Source of the DNA: CALECP01 sp964389925
GTDB lineage: Bacteria > Chloroflexota > Anaerolineae > Promineifilales > Promineifilaceae
Reading direction: 5' to 3'
Length of the DNA stretch: 64,000 nucleotides
Assembly (NCBI GenBank): GCA_964389925.1
Contig: CAYMGE010000005.1
Location: 1 to 64,000 of the forward strand
Under the pieces are notes generated by a model, which was not told where the DNA came from, did no database searches, and saw nothing but the letters and a program-made list of their open reading frames with translations. Shown piece after piece: positions 53,887-62,236 of the stretch. A program made the position numbers and the translations under genes. How positions within the stretch are numbered: the first letter of the stretch is position 1; every line of letters starts with the position of its first letter.

Positions 53887-55356
53887 ATGCAAGAGATTTT
53901 TTCTGCTTTGGAGATAGATCATCATAAATTGCGGGAGGCATTGACGGGACATTCCATTTATCTGGTTGGGGGATCCGTGCGCGATTTGGTGTTGGGTCGG
54001 CCGATTCACGACTATGACTTTGCTGTTCAAACGGGCGCGATTAAGCTGGCATTTCAAGTTGGCGATGCGTTACGACTGCCTGCATTCGTGTTGGACGAGG
54101 CGCGAGATATTGGGCGGGTGATGTTGGCAGATGGGGTGACAACGCTCGATTTTGCACGATTTCGGCGGGCGGACGGGACGTTTGGAGAGACACTAGAGGA
54201 GGATTTGTGGGGGCGCGACTTCACAATGAATGCGATTGCGCTCGATGTCGCACAGACAAATAGCGCAGAAAGTCCATCATACATTGATCCGACGCAGGGG
54301 TTGTGTGATATTGAACATAGCGTTGTGCGGATGACGCACGCTAGGGCGATTGAGCAAGACCCAGCACGCGCGTTACGCGCCTTGCGGATGGCGTTGGGAT
54401 TTGGGTTTGAGATGGCGGCTGAAACTCAGGCGGCGGTGAGAGGGATGGCGGGGGGGTTAGGGCGGATTTCGGCCGAACGAGTACGCGATGAGTTCCTCAA
54501 ACTGCTGTCCCTTGACGGCAGCATTGCCACATTACAGAAATACGGCCTCTTACATGACATTGTGCCAGAAGTCAATGCACTTACCGATGTGGCTCAATCA
54601 TCACCGCATACGAAGGATGTCTTTTGGCATACGGTGAGCGTATTGCATTGGCTTTCACAGTTGGAGCATGGACAGTCGGCCGTAAACGGCATACAGTTGC
54701 CAACTAAAAAAATTGCATCCCATCTGCAACAAACGTATGACGGCGGCTATTCTGGCGTGACGTTGCTGCAATTAGGCGCCTTGCTGCACGATATTGGCAA
54801 GGCAAAAACGCAAACGGTTGAGCAAGATGGGCGGATTCGCTTTTCAGGACACGAGGGGATTGGCGCACAGATGGCGGAGCGTCGCATGAAGCAGTTGAAG
54901 TTTAGCCGGGCGGCGACACAGCGCGTGCGAGCAATTGTCAAAGGTCACATGCGGCCGCTGTTTTTAGCACAAGCTGAGACGTTGACCCCACGTGCAGTTT
55001 ATCGCTACTTCAACAAGTTGGGGGATACAGGGGTAGAAATTGCGCTGCTATCATTAGCCGATCATTTGGGAACATACGACGGTGTCGGGGATGCGTTAGC
55101 TTGGCAACGATTGACTGTAACTGTAGCTCAACTATTGGATTATTTTTTTGAGCGGCAGGATGTTGTCAAGCCGGTGGCGTTAATTAATGGTGGGGATTTG
55201 ATTGAGATGGGGATGAAGCCGGGGCGGGTTTTCGGCCGAATTCTCGCCGCCATCACCGAAGCACAAGCGGCCGGCGAAGTCACGACACGGCAACAGGCGT
55301 TGACGATGGCACGAGAAATAGCCATCCAAGCAACAGAAGCAGCGAAATTGTTGTAG
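53887..55356 (+). CDS. CCA-adding/poly(A) polymerase-type tRNA nucleotidyltransferase with HD domain
   Basis: 489 residues. The class II nucleotidyltransferase head has IYLVGGSVRDLVLGRPIHDYDFAV (read in parts), with the catalytic Asp pair in HDYDF, followed by ADGTFGETLEEDLWGRDFTMNA. EQDPARALRALRMALGFGF is the neck. An HD phosphohydrolase domain follows, with LGALLHDIGKAKT, FSGHEGIGAQMAERRMKQL and VKGHMRPLFL. It repairs or builds the 3' CCA of tRNA, or acts as an A- or CC-adding enzyme. The ATG at 53887 has GAGGG upstream. Its 3' end overlaps the convergent GT87-like gene by 77 bp. Confidence 0.9.
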   Translation: MQEIFSALEIDHHKLREALTGHSIYLVGGSVRDLVLGRPIHDYDFAVQTGAIKLAFQVGDALRLPAFVLDEARDIGRVMLADGVTTLDFARFRRADGTFGETLEEDLWGRDFTMNAIALDVAQTNSAESPSYIDPTQGLCDIEHSVVRMTHARAIEQDPARALRALRMALGFGFEMAAETQAAVRGMAGGLGRISAERVRDEFLKLLSLDGSIATLQKYGLLHDIVPEVNALTDVAQSSPHTKDVFWHTVSVLHWLSQLEHGQSAVNGIQLPTKKIASHLQQTYDGGYSGVTLLQLGALLHDIGKAKTQTVEQDGRIRFSGHEGIGAQMAERRMKQLKFSRAATQRVRAIVKGHMRPLFLAQAETLTPRAVYRYFNKLGDTGVEIALLSLADHLGTYDGVGDALAWQRLTVTVAQLLDYFFERQDVVKPVALINGGDLIEMGMKPGRVFGRILAAITEAQAAGEVTTRQQALTMAREIAIQATEAAKLL

Positions 55357-56431
55357 CGGGAGGATAACTGACTATGAGGCTTAGGCAGATACCGGCGGCG
55401 AGGGCGTAGATGAATCGATTGCTAGGTTTGCGTAGATAAAGGTTGAGAAGATATAAAAATGGGAAAATAAGAAGGACGGCATCATAAGCACGATGATAGG
55501 CGACGAGCAGTGTCCAAACTGACAGTGTGGCAAGGAGGGCAAGGTCATTCTGTTCGTGTCGCAGGGTGGCAAAAATTGTCGGCAATGTGACGCTAATCGC
55601 ACCAAACGCACGCCAAAACATGCCGTCAGGCAACAGAGCCGCAAAATGAATGCCAGCTTGCCCAACATGAACGCGCAAGAGGTCAATGTAGGCCAAAAGT
55701 GTCTCAATAGGCGATGAGTGCGTTAGACCACAAAGTAAGAGCAGTCCGGCGAGCTGAATGAGCAAGCTCCCCAGTATAATTTTCCATTGACGATGCAGAA
55801 CGAAATAGAGAAAGATTGGGAGTGCAAGTGAGTATTTTGAGAGTGCTAGGGCTAGGAGGGCGGCCGATAATGCGCGATAGTCAAGTTGAGCAGCTTTGAG
55901 TGCAAGTAGCAGCAAAGTCAGAACAACCAGTGATGTTTGTCCCAATGTGAGTGTGAGACGAGTTGCAGCCAGCGTCCAAAAAAACAGGGGAATAACAACA
56001 CGAAAGAACCGTTTCGGGAAATCCAGTTCCTGAAAGTCACAAACCCTTACAGACAAAAATGGGATAAGGACAGCACACAGCAAATTAATTATTAGCCAGA
56101 TAATTTGGGCATTTGGCCAAGCGAAATAGGAGAGGGGCGCGATGGCTAGCAGAAGTGGCGCAGTATTGGCAGGTGTAAACGATTTGCCCTCATAACTAAC
56201 TGTCCAGCGCAGATCGTTGCTGTCGATGTTGGTGAGCGGTGGTTCGACATAGACGGCGTTTTGATGTGCAATGTAGGGATTGCGCCGTTGACGCAGATGT
56301 TCGCCAGCGTACCAATAAGCATGAAAGTCAACGTTGCCATTTGGGGAAAGAGCGCGACGTGCGCCGCTCATCAGGCTAATGAAGGCAACGGCAAAGAGGA
56401 CGATTGCTTGGAGGAACCGTGTTCCGAACAC
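55280..56431 (-). CDS. GT87-like (DUF2029) polytopic membrane glycosyltransferase
   Basis: 383 residues with about ten hydrophobic helices. NVDFHAYWYAGEHLRQRRNPY carries the loop-one Asp motif of GT-C transferases. LTLTLGQTSLVVLTLLLLAL is the conserved GQ motif helix, and ALALSKYSLALPIFLYF follows the family pattern (often KP). It would use a lipid-linked sugar for cell-surface glycan. The start is a GTG directly after the phoU stop (TAAGTG). The last 25 codons are antisense to the end of the CCA gene. Confidence 0.75.
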   Translation of the reverse strand: MFGTRFLQAIVLFAVAFISLMSGARRALSPNGNVDFHAYWYAGEHLRQRRNPYIAHQNAVYVEPPLTNIDSNDLRWTVSYEGKSFTPANTAPLLLAIAPLSYFAWPNAQIIWLIINLLCAVLIPFLSVRVCDFQELDFPKRFFRVVIPLFFWTLAATRLTLTLGQTSLVVLTLLLLALKAAQLDYRALSAALLALALSKYSLALPIFLYFVLHRQWKIILGSLLIQLAGLLLLCGLTHSSPIETLLAYIDLLRVHVGQAGIHFAALLPDGMFWRAFGAISVTLPTIFATLRHEQNDLALLATLSVWTLLVAYHRAYDAVLLIFPFLYLLNLYLRKPSNRFIYALAAGICLSLIVSYPPATTISLLLLLGWLFLVPSSTPVAVS

Positions 56432-57115
56432 TTAAAGTGTGTCAAAATCAGTCGTCAGGCTCTCCGTGAGGTTGCCAGTTGTCATAAAGACGACTCGCTC
56501 GGCAATGTTGACAGCACGATCACCAATACGCTCAATGTTGTGACCCATCCAAAGCAAATAGGTGGCAACTTCAGTGTAATCTTCCATTGTATTCATATCA
56601 GCTAACGTATTTGTAAACAGCTTTTCGTAACCACGGTTGACTTTTTGATCACGCTGCATTAGCGCACGAGCGGCAACGGGATCTTGAGAAATAAATGCGT
56701 CAATGGCAAGGCGCACCATTTTGTTGGCTCGGCGTGCCATTTTGGGAAGCTGATGCAGTGAGTCAATGTCGGGCAGTTCGCGCATTCGTTCAATCAATCT
56801 GGCAATACCGACAGCGTGGTCGCCCATCCGTTCAAGCTCGACAGCAATGTGAATTGCCGCAATTACAATACGCAAATCGCCTGCACGCGGATTTTGTGTA
56901 GCAAGTGTCAACAGTGCGTTTTCTTCAATGTCATAGCGCAATGTGTTGATGTGACGATCCCCCGCAATGACAATTTGGGCTTTTTCGACGTTGCGTTCTT
57001 CAAGAGCAGCAAGTGCTTGCTGAATTGCATTTTCAACCATGCTACTGATACGAACGATGTTTGCTTGGATTTTAGAGATTTCGCGGTCTAGGACAGTGCG
57101 TGTTTGAATATGCAT
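56432..57115 (-). CDS. phoU: Phosphate signalling complex protein PhoU
   Basis: 227 residues forming two PhoU three-helix repeats. The family motifs ALLTLATQNPRAGDLRIVIA and HIAVELERMGDHAVGIARLI (first repeat), and LLWMGHNIERIGDRAVNIAE (second repeat) contain the E-R-x-G-D metal-binding sites. It represses the Pho regulon through the Pst transporter, which is not in this window. It begins 3 bp after the MBL hydrolase gene. Confidence 0.95.
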   Translation of the reverse strand: MHIQTRTVLDREISKIQANIVRISSMVENAIQQALAALEERNVEKAQIVIAGDRHINTLRYDIEENALLTLATQNPRAGDLRIVIAAIHIAVELERMGDHAVGIARLIERMRELPDIDSLHQLPKMARRANKMVRLAIDAFISQDPVAARALMQRDQKVNRGYEKLFTNTLADMNTMEDYTEVATYLLWMGHNIERIGDRAVNIAERVVFMTTGNLTESLTTDFDTL

Positions 57116-57118
57116 GTT

Positions 57119-57793
57119 TCAGCGGAGTGATAGGAGCATTTCCATCAGCTCATCATAAGTATGTTGGTACGGTTTGCCATGTCCACAGGCAAAAATGGCG
57201 GGCGTGAACTCGGCAAGTTTGAGCGCAGACTGCCGTGCCTGCGGATAATTGTGTGAGATAGCTGGTTTACTAGGAGCAATTGTGCCGCCCCAAGCAGCAA
57301 TAGCGTCGCCTGTGAAAAGAATGCCCGTGGTGGGGCTGAAAAAAGCATGGTGGTCGGGCGTGTGGCCGGGCGTGGCTATGACGTGAAGGCCGCCCATCAG
57401 TGGCAGGGTGGCACCATCTTTGACAGACTGGATGACATCGGCCGATGTCGGCCGAACCCTCATCAGCGGAGCCATGCGATCTATATACCACTTGTTGTGT
57501 GATGGAAATTTAGCTTGGGGAATGAGTTCGGCCGATTGCTCCCCCGTATACACTTGCGCCCCTGTCTGCTCTTGAACTTTTGCCAGATTGCCGACGTGAT
57601 CGACATCGGCATGAGTGATGAGGATGTGTTTTAGCGCATCGGCCGAATGTCCTAATTTAGCGAGATAACCGACCGGATCAACCGTGCCGCGATAGCCAGC
57701 ATCAACCATGATCCATCCATTTTCTTCATCCTCAAATAGGAAGACGTTGGCAGCACGTCCATTGATCCAGTGCAAATTCCCAAATACGTTCAT
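57119..57793 (-). CDS. MBL-fold metallo-hydrolase
   Basis: 224 residues. The zinc signature reads ILITHADVDHVGN (H-x-D-x-D-H, so the second His of HxHxDH is Asp). GGLHVIATPGHTPDHHAFF, ILFTGDAIAAWGG and a C-terminal FACGHGKPYQH provide the other ligands. The altered first motif occurs in some glyoxalase-like members. The substrate is unknown. A -10 box 6 nt before the ATG indicates a leaderless transcript that may continue through phoU and the GT87-like gene. Confidence 0.88.
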   Translation of the reverse strand: MNVFGNLHWINGRAANVFLFEDEENGWIMVDAGYRGTVDPVGYLAKLGHSADALKHILITHADVDHVGNLAKVQEQTGAQVYTGEQSAELIPQAKFPSHNKWYIDRMAPLMRVRPTSADVIQSVKDGATLPLMGGLHVIATPGHTPDHHAFFSPTTGILFTGDAIAAWGGTIAPSKPAISHNYPQARQSALKLAEFTPAIFACGHGKPYQHTYDELMEMLLSLR

Positions 57794-57799
57794 GGCATC

Positions 57800-57805
57800 A
57801 TTGTA
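57800..57805 (-). promoter_or_regulatory. -10 box TACAAT giving a leaderless MBL hydrolase transcript
   Basis: On the minus strand TACAAT is followed by exactly 6 nt (GATGCC) and the ATG at 57793. Confidence 0.65.
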
Positions 57806-57835
57806 ACGGGGATAAAAGCGGCAGGCTATATCAAA

Positions 57836-58279
57836 TTAAGCAGTTAGATGCCGAATCAGTGCATCGAGGCCGAGAAAATAACTGTTGCGGCCGAAACCAG
57901 CGATCACGCCCAAGCAAACACTCGCCAATACCGATTTATGGCGAAATGGCTCACGGGCATGAACGTTGGAGAGATGTATCTCAACCACAGGGAGCTGAAT
58001 GCCTGCGATTGCATCACGCAACGCAATGCTGTAGTGGGTGTATGCACCAGCGTTGAAAATAATGCCATCGGCCGAGTCACGTGCAGCATGAATCGCATCT
58101 ATCAACGCGCCTTCCGAATTAGATTGAAACGCCTCAATCTCGACACCTCGTTTACGCGCATCATCACGCAGGTCATTGAGAATATCATCGAGCGTATCCG
58201 CCCCATAAATCGACGTTTCGCGTGTGCCAAGCAGGTTCAGATTCGGACCATTGAGAACCAAAATTTTATGACTCGCCAT
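57836..58279 (-). CDS. aroQ: 3-dehydroquinate dehydratase, type II
   Basis: 147 residues, the normal size. LVLNGPNLNLLGTRE is the N-terminal signature, with the catalytic Tyr in the IYGADTL region (YG). FQSNSEGALIDAIHAA and IIFNAGAYTHYSIALRDAI follow, then VEIHLSNVHAREPFRHKS with the catalytic His. It makes 3-dehydroshikimate in the shikimate pathway. AAGGAG precedes the ATG, so this gene is led by a normal ribosome-binding site. Confidence 0.96.
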   Translation of the reverse strand: MASHKILVLNGPNLNLLGTRETSIYGADTLDDILNDLRDDARKRGVEIEAFQSNSEGALIDAIHAARDSADGIIFNAGAYTHYSIALRDAIAGIQLPVVEIHLSNVHAREPFRHKSVLASVCLGVIAGFGRNSYFLGLDALIRHLTA

Positions 58280-58355
58280 TGAGCTAACTCCTTAATCAAT
58301 TTAGATGACTTCTATCATCTCTGTTTCTCGCTCGTTTGCCAAGTAAATCGACTGA

Positions 58356-58383
58356 TTGTTAAAACGACAAAACTGACTAGAAT
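58356..58383 (+). promoter_or_regulatory. Promoter TTGTTA-N16-TAGAAT of aroK, leaderless
   Basis: The -35 TTGTTA (58356-58361) and -10 TAGAAT (58378-58383) are 16 bp apart. The -10 box is followed by 7 nt and the aroK ATG, with no Shine-Dalgarno sequence. Confidence 0.6.
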
Positions 58384-58390
58384 CCACCCT

Positions 58391-58903
58391 ATGAAAAATA
58401 TCGTCCTTACGGGGTTTATGGGAACCGGTAAAACAACCGTCGGCAAGCTGCTCGCCAAACTGCTCGATTATCAATTTGTCGATACAGATGAGGTGATCGA
58501 ACAACATGCGGGTCGCTCAATTCCTGAGATTTTTGTCCAGTTGGGTGAGCCAACGTTTCGCCAAATGGAGGTAAAGGCAGCACAGACATTGGGGCAGCAG
58601 GCACAGCTCGTCATCTCAACGGGTGGTGGCATGATGCTCAACTCGGTCAACGTGGATGCACTGGGACACGAGGGAATGATTTTTTGTCTTGTGGCAACAC
58701 CAGATGAGATTTTGTCACGTTTACAGCATGATAGTGAACATCCTCGGCCACTGCTTGCAGCGGCCGATCCTAGAAAACGCATCGCTGAAATTTTGCAGGC
58801 GCGTCAGTCAGCATATAATCGCTTTCCACAGATCGTGACAAGCAGAAAAGAACCCATTGATGTCGCTCAAGAGTTGTTGACGCTAGTTCGAGCAGCTTCT
58901 TAG
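58391..58903 (+). CDS. aroK: Shikimate kinase
   Basis: 170 residues. Walker A is IVLTGFMGTGKTTVGKLLA. FVDTDEVIEQHAGRSI is the shikimate-binding Asp region, GEPTFRQMEVKA carries the conserved Arg, and ISTGGGMML is the glycine-rich substrate loop. The lid region RPLLAAADPRKRI holds the Arg-Pro-Leu motif. It phosphorylates shikimate at O3. It is divergent from aroQ. Confidence 0.95.
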   Translation: MKNIVLTGFMGTGKTTVGKLLAKLLDYQFVDTDEVIEQHAGRSIPEIFVQLGEPTFRQMEVKAAQTLGQQAQLVISTGGGMMLNSVNVDALGHEGMIFCLVATPDEILSRLQHDSEHPRPLLAAADPRKRIAEILQARQSAYNRFPQIVTSRKEPIDVAQELLTLVRAAS

Positions 58904-58923
58904 ACAACTGTTTATCAAGAGAC

Positions 58924-59745
58924 ATGATTCCATTTATTGAAGTTGGTCAACAAGCAGAGACAATCCATTTTGCACACGCGAATGCGTATCCGCCCGCGAC
59001 GTATCGACAGTTTTTGGCGCGGTTGGGAGAAAGGTACCGTGTGCTGGCGGTGGAACATCGGCCGATGTGGGACAGGAGTGATCCATGGGTGACCTTGACG
59101 AGTTGGCGGCCGATTGCGGCCGATTTAATCGACTTTTTAGATCAACAGGGCTTGTCAAACATTATTGGGATTGGGCATTCACTGGGAGCCGTCGCGACAT
59201 TTTACGCCGCACTACAGCGACCAGATTTATTTTGCAAGCTGATATTGATTGAGCCAGTTTTTCTACCATCTCACTTCATAGCGCGGATGGACGAGATTGA
59301 TCTACACGATATTCCAATGGTCGCTGGCGCACTGCGACGGGGTAATCGATGGGAGAGCCGTGACGCACTATTTGAACGTTATCGAGACAAAAAGGTGTTT
59401 GCACGATTCTCCGATGAGGCGCTCTGGGATTTTGTTAATTTTGGTACGAAGGAGATAGATGGAGGAATTGAGTTAGCTTACCCACCACAATGGGAAGCAC
59501 GTTTTTATGCGATGCCACCGCGTGATGTCTGGACGCTGCTTCCTCAATTGACACGACCAACGCTGGCGATTCGTGCAGAGGAATCCGACACACTCTACCC
59601 TACCGCATGGCAATCGTGGCAGAAAAAGCAGCCAAGTGCGACATTTGTTGAGATGCAGAGCGTTGGGCATTTATTGACACACGAAGAGCCACAAAAATTG
59701 GCTGAGGCAATTTTGTGTTGGCTGGAAGAAAACAAAGATGACTGA
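58924..59745 (+). CDS. Alpha/beta hydrolase
   Basis: 273 residues. The oxyanion region is HFAHANAYPPATY near the N-terminus, the nucleophile elbow is IIGIGHSLGAVATFYAAL (Ser in GHSLG), and the late His is in VGHLLTHEEPQKLAEAI. The acid is likely Asp or Glu in the AIRAEESDTLYP segment. The substrate is unknown. It follows aroK by 20 bp and overlaps the DinB-like gene by 8 bp. Confidence 0.88.
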   Translation: MIPFIEVGQQAETIHFAHANAYPPATYRQFLARLGERYRVLAVEHRPMWDRSDPWVTLTSWRPIAADLIDFLDQQGLSNIIGIGHSLGAVATFYAALQRPDLFCKLILIEPVFLPSHFIARMDEIDLHDIPMVAGALRRGNRWESRDALFERYRDKKVFARFSDEALWDFVNFGTKEIDGGIELAYPPQWEARFYAMPPRDVWTLLPQLTRPTLAIRAEESDTLYPTAWQSWQKKQPSATFVEMQSVGHLLTHEEPQKLAEAILCWLEENKDD

Positions 59746-60229
59746 TCTAAGAGAACATTTAGTGCAACAAGTTGCTTATAATCGCTGGGCATGGGAGCGG
59801 GTCATTCCGAGTGTGGCGAAGCTGGACGAGCAAGATTACTTTGCGGAGAGAGCGGTGTTTTGGGGGTCGATCCATGGGGTGTTGGTTCATGCGCTTTCGG
59901 CCGAGTGGATTTGGCTCCAACGCAGCAAGGGAATAAGCCCAACCACCTTATTTGAACCTGCCGTGTTTCCTAACTTTGCGGCGTGGCATGATTTCTGGGA
60001 TGCCAACCAGCGTGATCTAGAACAATTCATCACTGACGCAGATTTAGCACGACAGGTACATTATAAAAACACAAAAGGAATTCCCCACCAAGCACAACAG
60101 GCAAACATATTGCAACATGTGTTGATGCATTCAATGGAGCATCGGGGGCAAATAACACCTGTTTTGTACAATGTAGGCGTGCCAACAAAACCTCTGGATT
60201 TTGTCTATTTCTTCTTGGGTCAGCAATAA
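59738..60229 (+). CDS. DinB-family protein
   Basis: 163 residues forming a DinB/YfiT four-helix bundle. YNRWAWERVIPSVAKL is the opening helix, SIHGVLVHALSAEWIWLQR carries the first His ligand, and QHVLMHSMEHRGQITPVLY has the paired His of the metal site (H-x3-H). LDFVYFF is the usual C-terminal strand. Such proteins include thiol S-transferases and metal-dependent hydrolases. Translation is coupled to the upstream hydrolase. Confidence 0.9.
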   Translation: MTDLREHLVQQVAYNRWAWERVIPSVAKLDEQDYFAERAVFWGSIHGVLVHALSAEWIWLQRSKGISPTTLFEPAVFPNFAAWHDFWDANQRDLEQFITDADLARQVHYKNTKGIPHQAQQANILQHVLMHSMEHRGQITPVLYNVGVPTKPLDFVYFFLGQQ

Positions 60230-60241
60230 GAGTTTGCCGAG

Positions 60242-61090
60242 CTATTTGCTGTTCAGTGCCTTCTCCATGACATCTAAATCGGGGGTAATCTCTGTCCACC
60301 GCTCAAATGCTTGTGCGCCCTGTCGCAACAACATGCCGAGGCCATTGACAGCCCGGCAGTTGGCAACTAGAGCTTGGCGCATGAGCTTTGTTTCGGCCGG
60401 ATTATAGACAAGATCATATATATCGGCGGTTGATGGAATGGGCAGATTGTCAGGCCACGCAGATTTTTCTGTACGCGGTGACATTCCCAACGGGGTTGTA
60501 TTGATGATGAGGGGCTTTTCCATATCTAAATCAGGTAACTCTGTAAATAGCTGGGGGGTGATGTGGGGGTAATTAGCAGATTGGGCATACGAGTGGGCGA
60601 GTTCCTGCGCTTGAGGAAAACGGCGAGCGTAAATGTGTATATCTGCTTTTTGCTGAATGAGCGCGTAGACGATGGCACGGGCAGAACCACCTGCGCCAAG
60701 AACGATTGCTTGGCGGTTTTCGGCCGACATCCCCACCCCTTTTAAGTCATCCGCAAATCCAGACCAGTCCGTATTCGTTCCCCGCAACAGTCCATCTTCT
60801 TCAACAATGATCGTGTTGACTGCTCCGATCATATGTGCAGCCTCATCGATCTCATCCAGAAAAGGCATTACTGCTTGCTTATGCGGAATGGTCACATTTG
60901 CACCACGCAAGCCCAGCCCACGCAAACCACGCACGGCTTCGCCAATACGATTTGGCGCAACGGGCAGCGGCACGTAGGCTAAGTCAACGCCAGCCGCACG
61001 CGCCGCCGCATTGTGCATTCGAGGGCTGAAGCTATGCGAAACGGGATAACCGATCAATCCAACAATCACTGTCTTACCTGAAATATCCAT
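60242..61090 (-). CDS. aroE: Shikimate dehydrogenase
   Basis: 282 residues. GLIGYPVSHSFSPRMHNAAA is the shikimate-binding start. LRGANVTIPHKQAVMPFLDE holds the catalytic Lys and Asp. GAVNTIIVEEDGLLRGTNTDWSG (read in parts) and the NADP-binding AIVLGAGGSARAIVYAL follow, with IINTTPLGMSPRTEKS and GLGMLLRQGAQAFERWT at the end. It reduces 3-dehydroshikimate. No Shine-Dalgarno sequence is seen; a -10 box lies 7 nt before the ATG. It converges on the DinB-like gene. Confidence 0.96.
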   Translation of the reverse strand: MDISGKTVIVGLIGYPVSHSFSPRMHNAAARAAGVDLAYVPLPVAPNRIGEAVRGLRGLGLRGANVTIPHKQAVMPFLDEIDEAAHMIGAVNTIIVEEDGLLRGTNTDWSGFADDLKGVGMSAENRQAIVLGAGGSARAIVYALIQQKADIHIYARRFPQAQELAHSYAQSANYPHITPQLFTELPDLDMEKPLIINTTPLGMSPRTEKSAWPDNLPIPSTADIYDLVYNPAETKLMRQALVANCRAVNGLGMLLRQGAQAFERWTEITPDLDVMEKALNSK

Positions 61091-61097
61091 GCCACAT

Positions 61098-61107
61098 ACT
61101 GTACAAT
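61098..61107. promoter_or_regulatory. Overlapping divergent -10 boxes for aroE and the nuclease-like gene
   Basis: The gap between the two divergent ATG codons is 23 bp. Minus-strand TACAGT (61103-61098) lies 7 nt before the aroE ATG, and plus-strand TACAAT (61102-61107) lies 6 nt before the nuclease-like ATG. The boxes share two base pairs, so RNA polymerase should not occupy both at once, and both transcripts would be leaderless. Confidence 0.65.
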
Positions 61108-61113
61108 AGTCGC

Positions 61114-62235
61114 ATGAAAGAGCAAGTTGAATGGCACGAGCTACTTGGGACGATGTTCAAGCGACAACTCACGCCCTACAATGTCGGTGTCTATACAGAA
61201 GTACCCACACTCAATGCGCCACCACGCAGCGATGTTTTACTATTGCGACGAGAAGGTAATCGCTGGACAACAGATCAGTTGCGCTATTTGCCAGACGGCA
61301 TTCGTGAAAGTAACGCGAGTCACATCCTTATCGAATTTAAGGCGACGGAATCGCTGACTCCTTCGGGGGTGCGCCGTGCAGCAATCTATGATGACTTCTA
61401 TCGAGCGAGCCAGTATTTATCGGCCGAAGATGTCCACACCGTTCTAATCAGCAGTCGCAAACCGCGAAAAAAGACGCTTGAACTGTTCCAATTTGAAGCT
61501 ACAATGCAAGCAGGTATCTACATCTGCAAAAACATATTGGCAGATCGACTGACGCTTATCTCACTTAACGAACTAGAGTCAGAGCCACACAATGCAGCTA
61601 TTCAATTCTTTGCAAGCCATCATAAAAGCCGGATGCAAGCATTGGCCACATTGCGCGGCGAGGGATTTGAGAATGTTCCAACAGATCTTTTAAGCTTACT
61701 GATCAACGTCGTAGACTTAAAGTCTGAACAAAAGGTGACAGAAATGTTCGCAACAATAAAATCTGATGATCCAATCTATAAATCGGACGCATGGTTTGAT
61801 TTATTAGTCGCTGCGATGCCACCACACGAGCTGGCAAAGCGCGTCCATCTTCCCGAATTTTTGGAATATCTTGCCGCAGACGAACGATTAAACAAACCTT
61901 ATATGAAACACGTTTTGGCTGGTATGAACCTAGAACAACGGTTAGCTGGCTTGGAGCCAGAAGAGCGGTTAGCTGGCTTGGAGCCAGAAGAGCGGTTAGC
62001 TGGCTTGGGGCCAGAAGAGCGGTTAGCTGGCTTGGGGCCAGAGGAGCGGTTAGCCGGCTTGGAGCCAGAGGAGCGGTTAGCCGGATTGGAGCCAGAAGAG
62101 CGGTTAGCTGGCTTGGGGCCAGAGGAGCGATTAGCTGGCTTGGAGCCAGAGGAGCGGTTAGCCGGCTTGGAGCCAGAAGTGATTGAAGCCTATTTGCGTA
62201 ATCTGAAGGCAAAAACAGAGAACTCGGCCGAATAA
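61114..62235 (+). CDS. PD-(D/E)XK nuclease-like protein with a C-terminal RLAGLxPEE repeat tail
   Basis: 373 residues. The N-terminal 150 residues look like a PD-(D/E)XK fold: an early Glu (QVEWHELLG), RSDVLLLRREG with the catalytic Asp, and HILIEFKATESLT with E-x-K. SAEDVHTVLISSR follows in a later strand. A helical middle part has PHELAKRVHLPEFLEYLAAD. Residues 275-355 are nine near-perfect copies of a 9-residue unit (ERLAGLEPE, with E/G alternation). It resembles PD-(D/E)XK proteins of the Rpn/DUF type whose tails carry such repeats. It is transcribed toward aroC, which begins 1 bp after its stop. Confidence 0.75.
   Translation: MKEQVEWHELLGTMFKRQLTPYNVGVYTEVPTLNAPPRSDVLLLRREGNRWTTDQLRYLPDGIRESNASHILIEFKATESLTPSGVRRAAIYDDFYRASQYLSAEDVHTVLISSRKPRKKTLELFQFEATMQAGIYICKNILADRLTLISLNELESEPHNAAIQFFASHHKSRMQALATLRGEGFENVPTDLLSLLINVVDLKSEQKVTEMFATIKSDDPIYKSDAWFDLLVAAMPPHELAKRVHLPEFLEYLAADERLNKPYMKHVLAGMNLEQRLAGLEPEERLAGLEPEERLAGLGPEERLAGLGPEERLAGLEPEERLAGLEPEERLAGLGPEERLAGLEPEERLAGLEPEVIEAYLRNLKAKTENSAE
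61936..62178 (+). repeat. 27-bp tandem repeat, nine units
   Basis: Nine 27-bp units encode (E/Q)-R-L-A-G-L-(E/G)-P-E. Units differ at a few synonymous positions (GCT/GCC, GAA/GAG) and in one GAG/GGG change. That mixture suggests repeated duplication and gene conversion. The length is in frame, so copy-number change would alter the tail without truncating the protein. Confidence 0.95.
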
Positions 62236-62236
62236 T

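Noticed and set aside
3241..59130. Counting GCGGCCGA and ACGGCCGA as the same iterated element
   Set aside because: They can arise from Ala-Ala or Thr-Ala codons (many ACGGCCGA copies are in the surface-protein repeats), and their flanks usually lack the skew flip.
61936..62178. CRISPR-like array (27-bp repeats)
   Set aside because: Units are contiguous without spacers, stay in frame and lie inside a coding sequence.
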